Source: Ancylostoma caninum (taxonomy: Eukaryota; Nematoda; Chromadorea; Rhabditida; Ancylostomatidae). From it: DNA of 64,000 nt. Numbering within the stretch: position 1 is the stretch's first letter; each line of letters begins with the position of its first letter. A model generated the notes under the pieces. It searched no databases, was not told the DNA's origin, and saw only the letters and a list, made by a program, of their open reading frames with translations. Positions 10,587 to 22,542 of this stretch are shown here, in pieces. The stretch is from the NCBI GenBank assembly GCA_037903475.1, contig JBAJFG010000196.1:558001-622000 (forward strand), in the 5' to 3' direction. The translations under genes and the position numbers were made by a program.

Positions 10587-13500
10587 ATGGCGGACCCGAC
10601 CACTGCTGCTCCCAATGTGCCCAACACCACCGCCAACATCACCTTCACCTTCGAGGAACAGGTGTGTTGAATTTGCGGAGATTCTGAGATTTCTGGTTTG
10701 AGTTAAGCTATTAACAATGAACTATTCCTAAAAATGAATTGCCGCCACTGAAGAGTGGTCGCTCATCTGCGCTGAGGTGAATAACATGTAGAAGTTCTCA
10801 ACACTAATCACAAGTACTTTTTTTTGCGCGCGGCCATTAAAGGCGTGGCACCACTCCAGATTAGGGGCCCCAAAATTTTCAAAGAAATTTTTGCGCCGAG
10901 ACTTTGTATAGGGAGGTTGTTTGAGGTGCTGAACACGAATATCGTATCCATTTTGCACCGTACCCCATATTTGTAGGGTGCTCGGTGGCAAATTCGGAGA
11001 GAATGCCAATTTTGGGTAGAAAATGGAGGTGTCACGCAAAATAATGTTGAGATTCTTGATCAGCGCCCAGAACAACCCCTCTACGCAAAATTTGAGATGG
11101 TTCTGTGAGATGCCGTAAATGCGGTGTACCTACCGTAACCCGACAAAAATTGCTTTACGGTACAAAATGAATACAGTGTTCGTGTTCAGCACCTCACGTA
11201 ACCCCTACATACAAAGTTTCGGCAAAAAATTTATTTTTGAAAATTTTGGGGCCCCTGGTGGGTGTGGAATAGTGCCAAGACAGTCTTTGGAAACCGTTTA
11301 GGAAATATGAGCATTTAGACGCAAGAATTTCTTAGTTTTCAATCATGAACACATATTGTTGCTATTGAGTGTAAGAAATTTTAAATACAGTACTCATGCA
11401 AATGTGGGTGCAATCTTCAATCCAGTAGGAGAGCAACTTGGACAATTAGATTGAACGATGCAACATTTCTGATGTAGGGAGTTAACCCGTTCTCAAGTGC
11501 GAAGATGCTTATTTTGCGCGATTGTGATGTGGTTTTTTTCTAGTTGTTGTTCTCTATCTCGACTGTTCTTTGTAACTTGCTCACACTTACCTTCACTAGA
11601 GGAAGGAAAAGATGCATAATATCAGTCAGTTCCCATAGGGTTATGATGATCTCGGAGTAGATTACATGAGATACGCTCCCCACCTGCGTTGCGGCGGCCG
11701 TGAGGGGCTAGAGCATAGACAGGGGAGTGGTGGGTGGGGGCAGTACAGGACCCGTTCTTTATTGGAGACGCAGAGAGCGAGAGGACTCGCGGTGCGCGGC
11801 AGGCTCTGGTCGTGGTTGGGGAACGAATCTCGTGAAACCCTCGGAGTATAGTCTAGTTTTTTGATGTTCGAATCAGAAAACGTTTGTGCCACTACTCCTA
11901 AAGATCACTTCGACAGTTCTGTCTATGAAGAAGGCGAAGCAGCCGAAGCATTGGTCAAGAAAGCATACTTATTACTTGCTCAACAGTCTCATGTTCCGCC
12001 AGCATAGTGAAATGGCGCCTGACTTTATTGATAACCAGTTCAAACCCACGTTTTGGTGCTGCCTTGCTCTACTACTTGGTCCTCTTTTGATGTTGGAAAA
12101 GAGGTCGAATTTGTGGTGTTTTCTCTCAGAAAATTTAATTAAATTGCGATTGCAACCGGATAGAAGTTGTCATAGAGTTTTAAATACGAGGGCGTATAAA
12201 CGCGTTGGGCGTAGAATCCTCGCCCCCTCCCCACTTTTCTTTCTCAAAATCAAGGCGTTTTACGCCTTGTGGCACATGTCCTCAGGTAACAGGATCATCT
12301 TTGGCCATGGCTGTTTGCGGTGTGGGGGAAATTCTTTCACTAACCCGGGAGACTTCTGGGATGAAATTGGTTGTCCCACTTTTTTGAGTTTTCAAGTGTC
12401 ATCCTACTCGCGAAGTTCCATTTTTGTCTTAGACAAAGTGTTCATTATGACAAAACTGCAGAGAAAGCAGGAAAATTCTTCAAAGCCAACTGTTCTTTAT
12501 TCACATATACCCCTTCCGAGATGCGGTGGTGGATTCACCGCTGTTGAGAAAACACCATGGATACGTAGGTTTGACATCTAAACCTTTGATAAAAAGCGTA
12601 AAGGTGATCTCGTTGATCACCGAAATGTGAATGCGTGAAAAGCGCACTCACTCAATAAAAAATAAACGAAATAAAATGGAAATAAAGCTAATAATAAAAC
12701 TAAAAATACGAAATTAAAAGTGAGCTGTTAGACGTTCCTATGCCTTTTGCCCCTTACTGACGAGTGCAGAAAAGGCATATCCCAATGCACGAAACGGATC
12801 TGAACGTGCAAATGAAATGAAAACTTTATAGTTCTGAAAAACTGTAGTAATATCAAAACGTTTTCTACTTTTATGCTTGTATTCGCATTTGTTGGAGAAG
12901 ATTCAAGTGAAAATAAGGGAAAGGTGTGTGGAAGTGGAAAGGGTGGCACCTGGCTATCATTAGCATTTAAACAAACGATATTCACCGGTTTTATGACACT
13001 AAGGCCAGGTTTTCCGTGCCTCACCCCCACTCTGACTCCTTTTTCCCTGAACATAGGACGCTTGATTCAGGAAATATTCAGAATCCGAAGGAGTGTGCTC
13101 CGTATTTGGCAAGTCAGAGATCAGAAAAGCAAGACGTCATTGACCATTCCTGTATTATTGCTCTTTAGGCAATGGCATCATGCTCATTGTATGCGATGTC
13201 GTTGTTGTGCATAATTGTCGGTGGAATTCGATCTGCAAACTACGTGAAATGGCAGATGAGCAAGAAACGCCTTTTGGAGGTAATTTTGCTAATTTCTCGT
13301 CTTCATTTTATTCATTTATATAGTAGCATTTTTGGTAATACTTCCGAGATATTACGATAACCGAGTCTAGGCGTCAATTTCGTTATCTGAGGCGAAGAAA
13401 TTTCCCTTCACTGCTTCAGTAGTTCTTTTCTCACTCTACTTATTCTTCAAGTAAGCATTGATTCCATTATTATTGCTGTCCCGGTAATTGCTTTTGTATG

Positions 13501-16500
13501 TCGACTTTTTCCATAACCAGGCCCAATGGTCGTGAATGGCTCATGGGACTTGGAGGTATCTATCTGCCTGAGGCCTACTCCGCTATGGTTAACAAAACAC
13601 TCGCAAAAAGTGAAGGTCCAAGCCTCTTTGCTAGGTAAGCTAGTTATTTTGCTAGTTTATAATCAGTTATCCTCTTCCATCCATTCGTTTGTAGTTGGAA
13701 ATAATTTGTATCTTTAGCGGTCACATTTTAGCGGTTTCTTTTAAATATAGTGCGACTATTTCAGAGTAGAACAACGAATGCCCGAGAATTTGCGACCGTA
13801 TTTGGAATATGTGCCATCTGTAACTAAGGATCACGTGATGAAATTCCTATTAGTGCTGCTTTGCTATGAAGGTGCAGTTACTCCCTACAATTTCCCTGGG
13901 CGTAAGATTGTTCAAAGTAGTCTTTAGGTTGTGTTGCTCTCGCTGCTATTTTCAAGCCGGTATTCTCCTTTGTGCTCTCACGGCTTCCGATTGGAAATCG
14001 CCGACCTCGCCTCAACTTACCCTACTTTTTGTCGCTTAGACAAGGAAAGAAAGAAATGGAACAAGGAGACATCGAGGATGCGAAGAAGAATGATTTCGTA
14101 CGTTATAAGTTTCTGTTCAACATTTCAGGCTTAGTTTTTGCTCTGAACATTCCGTGATACTCATATATTGGTTCTTGCTTTACGGAGTTGAGGTTCTAGT
14201 AAAAACTTCTTCTTCTGCTAAATTTCGGGGATTCGGGGATGTCGTTTTCAAACAAAAACATGTAAAACTTTACATAGTTAACCGGCGAAAAACTACATGA
14301 AGTCACATGTTGTCCGAAATCCCACAGAATCGAAAGAAATGTTTTTGTGGCAATACATCCTGCTTATGATGGAGAAACAATGCTCGAAAGAAATAATAAA
14401 GGTTAATCATTGTCACAAAATAGCATCCATTTTCGTCCACAGATAGGATACATACCAATGCCGTTATAATCTGTTTCAAACACAGCAATAGTTGGTATTC
14501 TTCGTGCATATTGGTTGCCTTCCTTGCCACCTTCTTCGATTTGCGCACATTTTCTCGCGTTCCTTTTCACCCTGGTGTCTCCCTCATTAACTCCCTCAGT
14601 AAAACAGAAAAAAAAACTTCGGGGAGGAGACCGGGCTTGAAATGATGTGACGATAGCGGGACCCACCGATGAAATTTTGTTGGGTTTTACACTAGCCTTT
14701 TGCCGAGGCTAGAATAGTGAAAAATAGTAGGTGTGTTTAGTAGCTGTATCGTTACTTTGGCAAGACAGAGCAAAAGAGGGTAGTCTGAGGTGATCCGCAA
14801 TGATTTTCACTTAATTTCGGCGTATAACTTGTTCCTGTAACGCGTATTGTTTAGAAAAAAAAAAACTAGTACATACATGGAAGATAAAAACAGCAGAAAT
14901 CATACTTCTTCTTAATTGGCAGTTCATGTGTGTGTGTGTGTGTGCACGAGAACCAGCCATCGAAAAAGGAAAATACCTACACCATTGTGTTCAGCGCATC
15001 GAGTTATGTACGAAAACGTGGTAAATTTTGATTTTTACCTTGATTTAAAGGTGTTTCGGGCCACTTTTGTCATGTTCAGACATGTTAATGGCCTGCAGTT
15101 GTTTTCACCACGGTCGGAATGAATGAGATAAGTTTATGATCACAGGACCATATAAAAGGAAGGAGAAGGGTAGTATGCCTTTATAACGAGGACGATGAAC
15201 CAGACGGGTGAGGAGTGACAAGGATGGGGATTGCAGCATAGAGTATGTTAGAGGTGGGCTAGCGGTTTGATCGGCGTCCAAAATAGGGGGAACGCCTGGA
15301 GACGGGTCCAAAGGCGTGATAAGTGTGCGCCGGCGTCTAAAAGTGGGAAAACGCGTGGAGTCGGGTCCAACGGTGTGATAAGGGTGCGCCGGCGTCCGAA
15401 AGTGGGGAAACGCCTGGAGTCGGGTCCAACGGTGTGATAAGGGTGCGCCGGCGTCCGAAAGTGGGGGTCCAAACGGCGTCTGGAGTCGGGTCCAACGGCG
15501 TGATAAGGGTGCGCCGGCGTCTAAAAGTGGGGAAACGCGTAGAGTTGGGTCCAACGGCGTGATAAGGGTGCGCCGGCGTCCGAAAGTGGGGAAACGCCTG
15601 GAGTCGGGTCCAACGGTGTGATAAGGGTGCGCCGGCGTCCGAAAGTGGGGAAACGCCTGGAGTCGGGTCCAACGGTGTGATAAGGGTGCGCCGGCGTCCG
15701 AAAGTGGGGAAACGCCTGGAGTCGGGTCCAACGGCGTGATAAGGGTGCGCCGCGTCTAAAAGTGGGGAAACGCGTAGAGTTGGGTCCAACGGTGTGATAA
15801 GGGTGCGCCGGCGTCCGAAAGTGGGGAAACGCCTGGAGTCGGGTCCAACGGTGTGATAAGGGTGCGCCGGCGTCCGAAAGTGGGGAAACGCCTGGAGTCG
15901 GGTCCAACGGCGTGATAAGGGTGCGCCGGCGTCTAAAAGTGGGGAAACGCGTAGAGTTGGGTCCAACGGTGTGATAAGGGTGCGCGGGCGTCCAAAACGG
16001 GAGGAACCTTTGGAGGCAGGTTCCAGCGGTGAGATAATGGTGCACCGGTATTCAGGTCCAATCCCAATTTGCACTTACTCGGTCAATTTTTACTATTTAC
16101 TTCCACCGAAATGCGGCACCACAAATTGTTGGAAAGGAGCTGTCCATAGTGGGTCAATGGTTCCATGAACCGCGGTAAAGAATGCTTCTTTGTGGATAGT
16201 GTCTGTTCATCCACCTGTACTAATCTTATCTGAGGACAATGAAAATATGCGAGCGAAGCGAGCACGAAAAGAAGCCTGAGAGTCCGGCGTTAGCCGGACG
16301 ATCAGGCTGGTGTCTTTTTTTAATTGCCACGATTGATGAGAAATGAGCCATGAAGTCAGCAGCTCCCTTCCCTTGATGAACTGTCTTTGACTGATTTCAC
16401 TTTTGAGTGTCCGTTCTCACTAGTACCGCACCGTGTTGCGCTGTGTGCACACGACCACTAAAATATGTACTGGAATCGTTATCGTTCAACGATAATTTTT

Positions 16501-19500
16501 CTTTGCTTAAACAGGTAGCAATAGTTTTCAAAAAAGAACGGTTGCGTAGGAATACCTGGAGCTACTCAGCACACATTTTGAAGAAGAAGTAGTTTGACCC
16601 TGCTACTTAATCAGTTCGTCTTCATGGACTTATTTCCATCAAATATTGATTTAGTTCATAGACTATATTCTTTTGTTAGATATGTGAATTTATAGGGAAA
16701 GAGTTTTAATTTCATTTGCATCCAAGTTTATTTCCTCTGCACTATTATAATTTTGTTTTAATTTAGGAGTACACGTTCAAGATCGAAGTTGATACTCATG
16801 ACATAGTGGCGATCTCATTCTGTTTACTTGTTGGTGTCGCGCACATTTATAGACGTCACTGGATTACCAACAATATTATCGGAATCGCTTTCTCTATTTA
16901 TGGTATAGAAAATCTTCATTTGAGCAGCTTTAAGGTTGGTGGTCTACATTGTTCTTGATGTGCTCTTTTTTTTACATTGTATCCGCATCTTCGTCTGCTT
17001 ACAGTGTAGTGTAATCTATCGCAGAAACATTTAGGCCGGATCTCTTCTTCTCGCAGGTCTGTTCATCTACGATATTTTCTGGGTTTTTGCTACGGACGTG
17101 ATGACCTCCGTTGCTAAGGGCATCGATGCACCCATTCTTCTACAGTTTCCTCAGGATCTTCTTAGGCACGGATGGAAGGCAGCTAGCAAACACAGCATGC
17201 TTGGTGAGTTAGCAGCGAGTTCCGAGGGTGTATTTACCGTTTCCCATTTTTTAATGCTTGTTTCTGAATCCTAAGTTGCTACTTATTGCAGGTCTGGGTG
17301 ATATAGTCATCCCTGGAATATTCATTGCGCTACTAAGGAGATTTGATCTGAGAATCACGGAAAAGGATTCAAAGAAGAAGCAAGGAGGGCGGTAGGGGCT
17401 GTCGTTTCCTTGAAGTTTAGCACTGCAACTTGAGCGCTTTTTTGCTGTTCAGGTATTTCTTTTCGATCACCATAGTCGCTTACGCTATTGGACTTCTTAT
17501 TACTATGCTCGTCATGCACCACTTCAAGGTCAGTTGTTATTACATGTTTTGACTTTTATTCAAGAGTTTTTTTTTCAGGCTGCTCAGCCGGCATTGCTGT
17601 ACCTGGTGCCGTGCTGCCTCATTGTACCATTGTTACTAGCTGTGTGTACTGGAGAGGCAAAGGTTGATTTAATTGTTACTGAGCTGTTTGATCAGTTGTC
17701 ATAAGTGTGTGTCGGTTGTACCTCAAAAGAGAACGTTCGAGCGCTCTGTGCACAGTGCGTAGTGTCTTTGACGTGGTCGTCGTGTCTGTCCACGTCTCCG
17801 CAGCGTAGCAGAGTGCTGGAAGAACCGTAGAATCAAAAAGATGAGCACGGTGCTCGGGATCCTCCAGCTGGTCTGTGGCTTCTCTGAGAGGCCCGAACGC
17901 GGTCCACGCTGCTCTTCTTCTTCAATCCAATTCTTCTTTAAGGTCGTTCTCCCTGTTCATTGAACGTCCAAGGTACACATAGGACATCGTCTCCGTTATC
18001 TGGGATCCTTCAAGTTCTATTCCTTCTTCTTCACAGAATACGTTCCTCATGAACTTGGTCTTTGCCCTGTTCATTCGCAGTCCTATCCTTTTCCCAACTT
18101 CGTTTAGCTCGTTGAGCATCGCCTGCGCTTCATCGGTACTACTCAAAAGAGAACGATGTCGTCTGCAAAACGAAGGTTTGAGAGGAATCTTCCATCGACT
18201 CGAATACCCCTTTCGTTCCAATCGAGTGATTTCATTGTCCACTGTAAGGCGGCGGTAAACAGCTTAGGCGATGTAGTGTACTCCTTTCGCTACCGGAATG
18301 GTAATGGGGCGCTGGAAAAGCTGCACCGTTGTAGAACATTGACGCTAGCAGTCGGCTAATGTCCTCACATATGATGGATCCACCCCTTAGTCGACTAGTG
18401 CTGACAGTATGGCATTCGTTTCAACGCTATCGAATGCTTTTTCGTAATCGACGAAGGTTAGGACGAGGGGTAAGCGATATTCTCGGCAAACTTCGATAAC
18501 CCTCGAAACTTATTGGATGTTGTCCATGCAACTGAACCCCTGTCGAAATCCGGCCTTTTTTTGCAGTTGGGCCTCACGAGAATTACGTGTAGTCGATGCC
18601 CTCCAGCTCGCAGGAGATCGGCTGATATACGACCAGGTCCTGGAGCTGTGCCGGGCTTCATGCTTCTGATCGCAACGCGGACTTCTGCGGGAAGAATCCG
18701 AGGTGGATCATCACCAAGGGGGATATGTGGGTTTGTCACGAGAACTGAGGAGCGGAAAAGGTTTGTGTAGAACTTTTCCGCGATGGATTCCATCTCACGA
18801 CGGGAAGACGTGACGATTCCCTCTTCGTTCAGTAGTGCGGTCAACGGGACTCTGTAATCGCGGAGGTCTTTCCGACACTTCCTCAGACTTTTTCTCCCTT
18901 CTGCTGCCTCCAAAAGCTTCTTCCGCCTGTGATTTTTAAGATCCTTCTGCAAAGCTCTTCTGTAGTTGGCATTGGCTAGCAACTGCACGATATGTGATGC
19001 ACTCGGGTCAAGCCTCAAAGCCCTTCTTTTCCCAAGCAGTTCCTTGGTGACCTTTGAAATACGTTCAAAGTCTGTCCTCGGCGTGTTGAGGCCCGTTCGG
19101 CACAGGCTGATAGCTTTTGGAGAAGCAGCTCGTAATCTTCGGTTGGGTCCTTCATAATGTGCCAGTTTAGTTCAGATAGGGACTCCGCAAGAACGGTGTC
19201 GTCGTGCACGACTTCTTTCCTTCCTCCTCCACGGTGGCAGATGTTCTTTTCCATCTTGCGCTGAATCGGATTTTTGCACGGAGGAGACGGTGATCGGATG
19301 CACAGCAGAATGATGGCACCACTGATACATCAAACAGACAACATCTTCGGTTTGTGAGAGTGTGGTCGATCTCCGTGTGAGTCGTGGCATTGGGCGACTC
19401 CCATGTCCACCGACGATGCTCTTTCCTCATGAAAATGGAGTTTCCATGGAAAAGGCGTGCCGCGGACAGAAGCCCAGCGAGCCTATCCTATACTCATCTC

Positions 19501-21775
19501 CTTCGGCCTTCCCAAGTTTGGCATTAAAGTCTCCAACAACGAATATGTAGAAGGACTTCTCGTTGTGTATGACATCTTCCAACCTGTCCTAAAAAGCGTC
19601 CAAATCCGACTCATCAGCTGCGAGCTTTGGTGAGTAACAGTTGATGATACTGACGGACTTGTGACGCGGAAGGCGAAGACGGGGAATTGCTAGACGAGGT
19701 GAGTGGATCTCTTATGAGTCGACGAGATGGGCGACAGATGGATGCACGACAAAGCCAACGCCTCCAACGTTTCGTGACGGAAACTTCTCTCCACGGATGA
19801 CGAGTGTTCCGTCACTCAGCTGTCGAACATCTTTCTTCTTGCTTTTGGTCTCCTGCAGAGCAATCACGTGGAATTTGATGCGTCCTGCAGCTTCAAGAAT
19901 ATCGTGGAGGTCGGACTCTGTAGAGACAGTTCTAGCATTATAAGTGTAGAGCATGAAACAGTCTCCATGGCTCGTGCCCTTGTCGTCTTGGTCCGAAATC
20001 AAAGACGTCCTGCGCAACCCGAGATTAGATCGCCTCTCGCCGGTTGCCGTACCGTCCGATGTCTGAGACGGCAAAGCGCGGCGTGCGGGGTACTGAGGCA
20101 GAGTGTGTGCTGGACAGGCAAGTAGAAGTTTTCCCCATACTGAGCAGCCCTGCCGCGGAGAGCTCAGCTGTCACCACAGGTAGTCGCCGACCTAAGTGGA
20201 TCAGGGAAGCCACCTTGCGACTGATACTGCCAAGACGGTGGAGACTGCTGACAGTGGTTTACTCTTAGCTAAGCTTCCAGTCGCCTGGAAAAGTCGAACT
20301 CCTTCTCTGCTTGGAAAACCCTACTGGAGGACGTACTTCCGCTGTGCATCGCAGCTCGACACCCAGGGTCACCCCGCCCCTGTGAGGAAGAACTACCCAA
20401 TTACCCACCGAAATAGGTGATATAAATCTCTCTTCGACACTCCTGGGCTGTTTGGCGATATGTCGGAGTTCGATCTATTACGTGCGTGTTATATTTTGGG
20501 GGAAGTTTCCGAACAATGCCCGTTTCAAAGGCAGTTTTTAGACTTTAGAGTTTACCGATTCAAGTTTAGTTTAATATTACTTTCAACTAGAGTGTGTATA
20601 ATAATGAAACAAGGGAAGGTGTGTTGCCCCACAAAATTTTCCGCTCGATGTAAATCGCAATGCTGATTTCGTTAAAAGAAGCACCCGTCGAAACCCTCGA
20701 CTTTGAGTCAAACCTCCAATAGTAACACCCATTTTCAGCGCATCACAGTTATTCAACGAACATAACGAACCATGACTTGCCAAGAAATCCGAATCGAAGT
20801 CGCAAACACATCTACCTTACGCGAACACAGCTGCTATGCACCATGCGCCGGCGCACGCAGTCCGCAGTCAAGTGGGTGTGATTTCCGCGTGATGATCCGC
20901 GAATGTAGAAAGGGGCGCGCACAGGCGCATCGGGAAACAGCACCCAGTTTTCGTGGATTTCCCGTGTGTTTCGCGATATATCAGTGCTGGATATGAGTTC
21001 TAGTTCCCTTAAAACCCCCACGATCAAGCAAAATTTCAAACACAAAGATGCTGCCTTTGAGGGAAATGTGTAGAAAAATGTGTGTAGGATCCTCGCTTTC
21101 TTCATTCCTGAAATTCTCATGCATTTTAACACTTGTGGCCTTCATTGCTGTGGAAACTCTATTGAATGACCCGCTCAAATCTCACCTTCCAAAACATGTG
21201 ATTGTTTAAATACTTCCCTGTTTGATCGTATGTTCTATATTCATTTATTATAACTTATTCGATCCTTCACTGTCCACTCTCTTCGCTCTGAACTCCATTG
21301 TTTTGAATCCTCAAGAATTGAGCCAGAATATTGTATTCGATCAAGAGGCCCGCTGTCGCTCACGCGGTCGTTATTTCGATCTCCGCGCTGTGGGAACCAA
21401 ACTTTCCATGAAACCGTGGTCTTTAAATTGGTATCAGAATAGTGTGGGGATATGAAGCGCTGACTTGATGTATGAGGTACTTATGCATTCAGTATCTGTC
21501 ATTCCAAGATGAAGTAGAATTCATGGCACATCTGAAAAGGGAAATTGATTGACACCGAATATTTTATAATTTACTTTAATTGCATACTTAAACTTCTCCG
21601 AAACTTTGTTACCAGAATAGTTAAGACGCACTTTATGGTGATGATGTCGTTGATATGCTTATCATGATTTTATTGATTTCAGGAGTTATGGAATTACAGC
21701 GAGGAACACTTGACCGATAAGAGTGAGACGGACAAGGAAAAGAAAAAAGTAGATGATGCGAAGAAGACGAACTAG
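10587..21775 (+). CDS. imp-2: Signal peptide peptidase (presenilin-type aspartyl protease), 12 exons, complete
   Basis: GxGD intramembrane aspartyl protease of the ER that cleaves leftover signal peptides and some type II membrane proteins. Exons: 10587-10661, 13169-13279, 13371-13450, 13521-13634, 13765-13871, 13928-14097, 16767-16934, 17035-17203, 17292-17391, 17453-17528, 17579-17662, 21683-21775. Phases are continuous over 448 residues, against 377 for human SPP; the excess lies in the loops before TM5. Catalytic motifs are present: [11 protein letters not shown] (Asp288), [13 protein letters not shown] (Asp335) and QPALLYLVP (PAL motif, 394-396). The N-terminus [20 protein letters not shown] has NxT/S sites. 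The C-terminus is lysine-rich and ends KKTN, a KKxx ER-retrieval signal. The exon 6 donor was taken as GTACGT because it keeps the phase and joins NDF to [12 protein letters not shown] as in the family. Introns 6 and 11 are repeat-rich. Confidence 0.96.
10840..11285. repeat. Imperfect long inverted repeat in imp-2 intron 1
   Basis: The tract GGGGCCCCAAAATTTTCAAA through GAGGTGCTGAACACGAA (about 10862-10950) returns inverted at about 11176-11254 (CGTGTTCAGCACCTC ... GAAAATTTTGGGGCCCC). The arms are about 110-130 bp with scattered mismatches. The phrase GCTGAACACGAATAT also occurs in the Helitron-like units at 25.6-26.1 kb and 60.9-61.5 kb, so it is probably a non-autonomous element of related origin. 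Confidence 0.6.
11886..12581 (+). CDS. Unrecognised 231-codon open frame inside imp-2 intron 1
   Basis: The frame is long for this base composition. It has a hydrophobic patch ([13 protein letters not shown]) and several Cys-Gly-Gly triplets ([19 protein letters not shown]). I recognise no family. It lies on the same strand as imp-2 and wholly within its first intron. Codon choice does not look biased, and neither a promoter nor splice sites single it out. It may be a chance frame or the relic of a mobile element. Confidence 0.2.
   Translation: MPLLLKITSTVLSMKKAKQPKHWSRKHTYYLLNSLMFRQHSEMAPDFIDNQFKPTFWCCLALLLGPLLMLEKRSNLWCFLSENLIKLRLQPDRSCHRVLNTRAYKRVGRRILAPSPLFFLKIKAFYALWHMSSGNRIIFGHGCLRCGGNSFTNPGDFWDEIGCPTFLSFQVSSYSRSSIFVLDKVFIMTKLQRKQENSSKPTVLYSHIPLPRCGGGFTAVEKTPWIRRFDI
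15257..16050. repeat. Minisatellite, about 13 copies of a 59-bp unit
   Basis: The unit contains GGCGTCCGAAAGTGGGGAAA, then CGCCTGGAGTCGGGTCCAAC, then GGTGTGATAAGGGTGCGCC. Two main variants occur. The common one has GTCCGAAA with GCCTGGAGTCG. The rarer one has GTCTAAAA with GCGTAGAGTTG and appears near 15313, 15518, 15753 and 15930, which suggests higher-order blocks of three to four units. Because 59 is not a multiple of 3, one stop-free unit opens all three minus-strand frames, giving Pro/Arg/Thr-rich shadow frames of 170-245 codons. Confidence 0.95.
16274..16321 (+). terminator. Stem-loop plus T-run, terminator-like
   Basis: GCCTGAGAGTCCGGC, loop GTTA, then GCCGGACGATCAGGC form a GC-rich hairpin of about 14 pairs. 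TGGTGTC and seven T residues follow. It resembles an intrinsic or Pol III terminator. The preceding GCGAGCGAAGCGAGCAC also recalls the hairpin region near Helitron 3' ends. No RNA gene could be identified upstream. Confidence 0.4.
17700..20420 (-). mobile_element. Degenerate RTE-type non-LTR retrotransposon, antisense in imp-2 intron 11
   Basis: Minus-strand fragments in several frames follow the order of an endonuclease/reverse-transcriptase element. The endonuclease part (about 20000-19170) shows [35 protein letters not shown] and CASDHRLL. The reverse transcriptase part (about 19010-17930) shows [29 protein letters not shown] and FADDIVLF. Multiple frameshifts and stops break both domains. 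There are no LTRs. The 5' section (20010-20420) is GC-rich. It accounts for most of the 4-kb last intron of imp-2. Confidence 0.85.
20421..21682. other. Remainder of imp-2 intron 11
   Basis: No exon, RNA gene or clear repeat end was recognised between the retrotransposon and the last imp-2 exon. Confidence 0.5.
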
Positions 21776-22542
21776 ATCATGAATTCTTGTTGTTGTATAA
21801 TGAGCAGCTTGTTTTGAATTGTGACTGATCCTAGTCGGTTATCCTCTAGAGATTCTGTGTTGTTTTCTGGCTTGCAGTCTGCAGGCTTCTTTGTTTTCGG
21901 TGCAGTCGGGTTTCCCTTTGCTATCTTTTCCAACTTTACTATTATTTATTCAATAATAATACCAATGACAGAATTCTTGAGAAAATCTTGACTATCTTTG
22001 ATGAATCTGCATAAAAACTTCCATTTTCTGTGCACATATCAGCGAATCACATGCGAGGTGTAGGATTCTACTGTGATGAAAGCAATCAGATCACTCGGAA
22101 TGTTCAGTTACGATGAAGGGAGCGAGGCCTTGGGTATATTTGCAGCGAAGTAACCTGGGAGCGGGTGTCCTATTGCGCTGTCAATGAAATCGCCGCGATT
22201 CTCCTAGTAGTTCCTCACTTCTTAACATTTAAACATGGCAGGGAAAAGAATCGAAATGCGGAAAATGTGCCGTTATGCTGCGATTTTACAGTTGTCTTTT
22301 TCCGTGAGAATTACTCAGAATTAGCGGTACTACTTCAAAATCATGTTAAGGTGAACAAGCGCAGCGATAATGTGGAAACCACTGAATCGCGTTGTGACGC
22401 AATCGTCGCGACTGCCAGTATACCCAGGGCCTCAAGGCTGTTGAAAATAATCTAGTCGTCTGATATGAAAGATACAATTATGAAGTGAAAGAACTGAGTG
22501 TCTGAGTGAAAGCTCAGTGGTACCACCAGTGCTGCTCCGAAA
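21776..22542. other. Convergent intergenic gap, imp-2 and claudin-like gene
   Basis: The two neighbouring genes end toward each other across 767 bp, which must hold both 3'UTRs. The imp-2 side has an AT-rich block with TTCAATAATAATACC near 21950-21963 but no exact AATAAA that I can assign. No other gene is seen. Confidence 0.5.

Larger units (their letters stand above)
10662..13168. other. Intron 1 of imp-2
   Basis: This 2.5-kb intron contains an imperfect inverted repeat (10840-11285) and a 231-codon open frame (11886-12581). No exon consistent with the signal peptide peptidase family was found, and exon 1 and exon 2 join in phase 0. Confidence 0.6.
14098..16766. other. Intron 6 of imp-2
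   Basis: This 2.7-kb intron contains a short TG repeat near 14928-14943, the 59-bp minisatellite (15257-16050) and a stem-loop followed by seven T residues (16274-16321). No further exon was seen, and phase 0 is kept across it. Confidence 0.7.

Noticed and set aside
14098..14134. Extension of imp-2 exon 6 to a GTTTCT donor
   Set aside because: It would break the phase with exon 7. The upstream GTACGT donor gives NDF then [12 protein letters not shown], which fits the family.
15257..16050. CRISPR-like regular repeat array
   Set aside because: The units are contiguous with no unique spacers, and the locus is eukaryotic, within an intron. It is a minisatellite.
15105..16074. Three overlapping minus-strand open frames of 174-245 codons
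   Set aside because: They are frame shadows of the 59-bp minisatellite. Each frame cycles through the same three peptides, and no start, splice or family signal supports translation.
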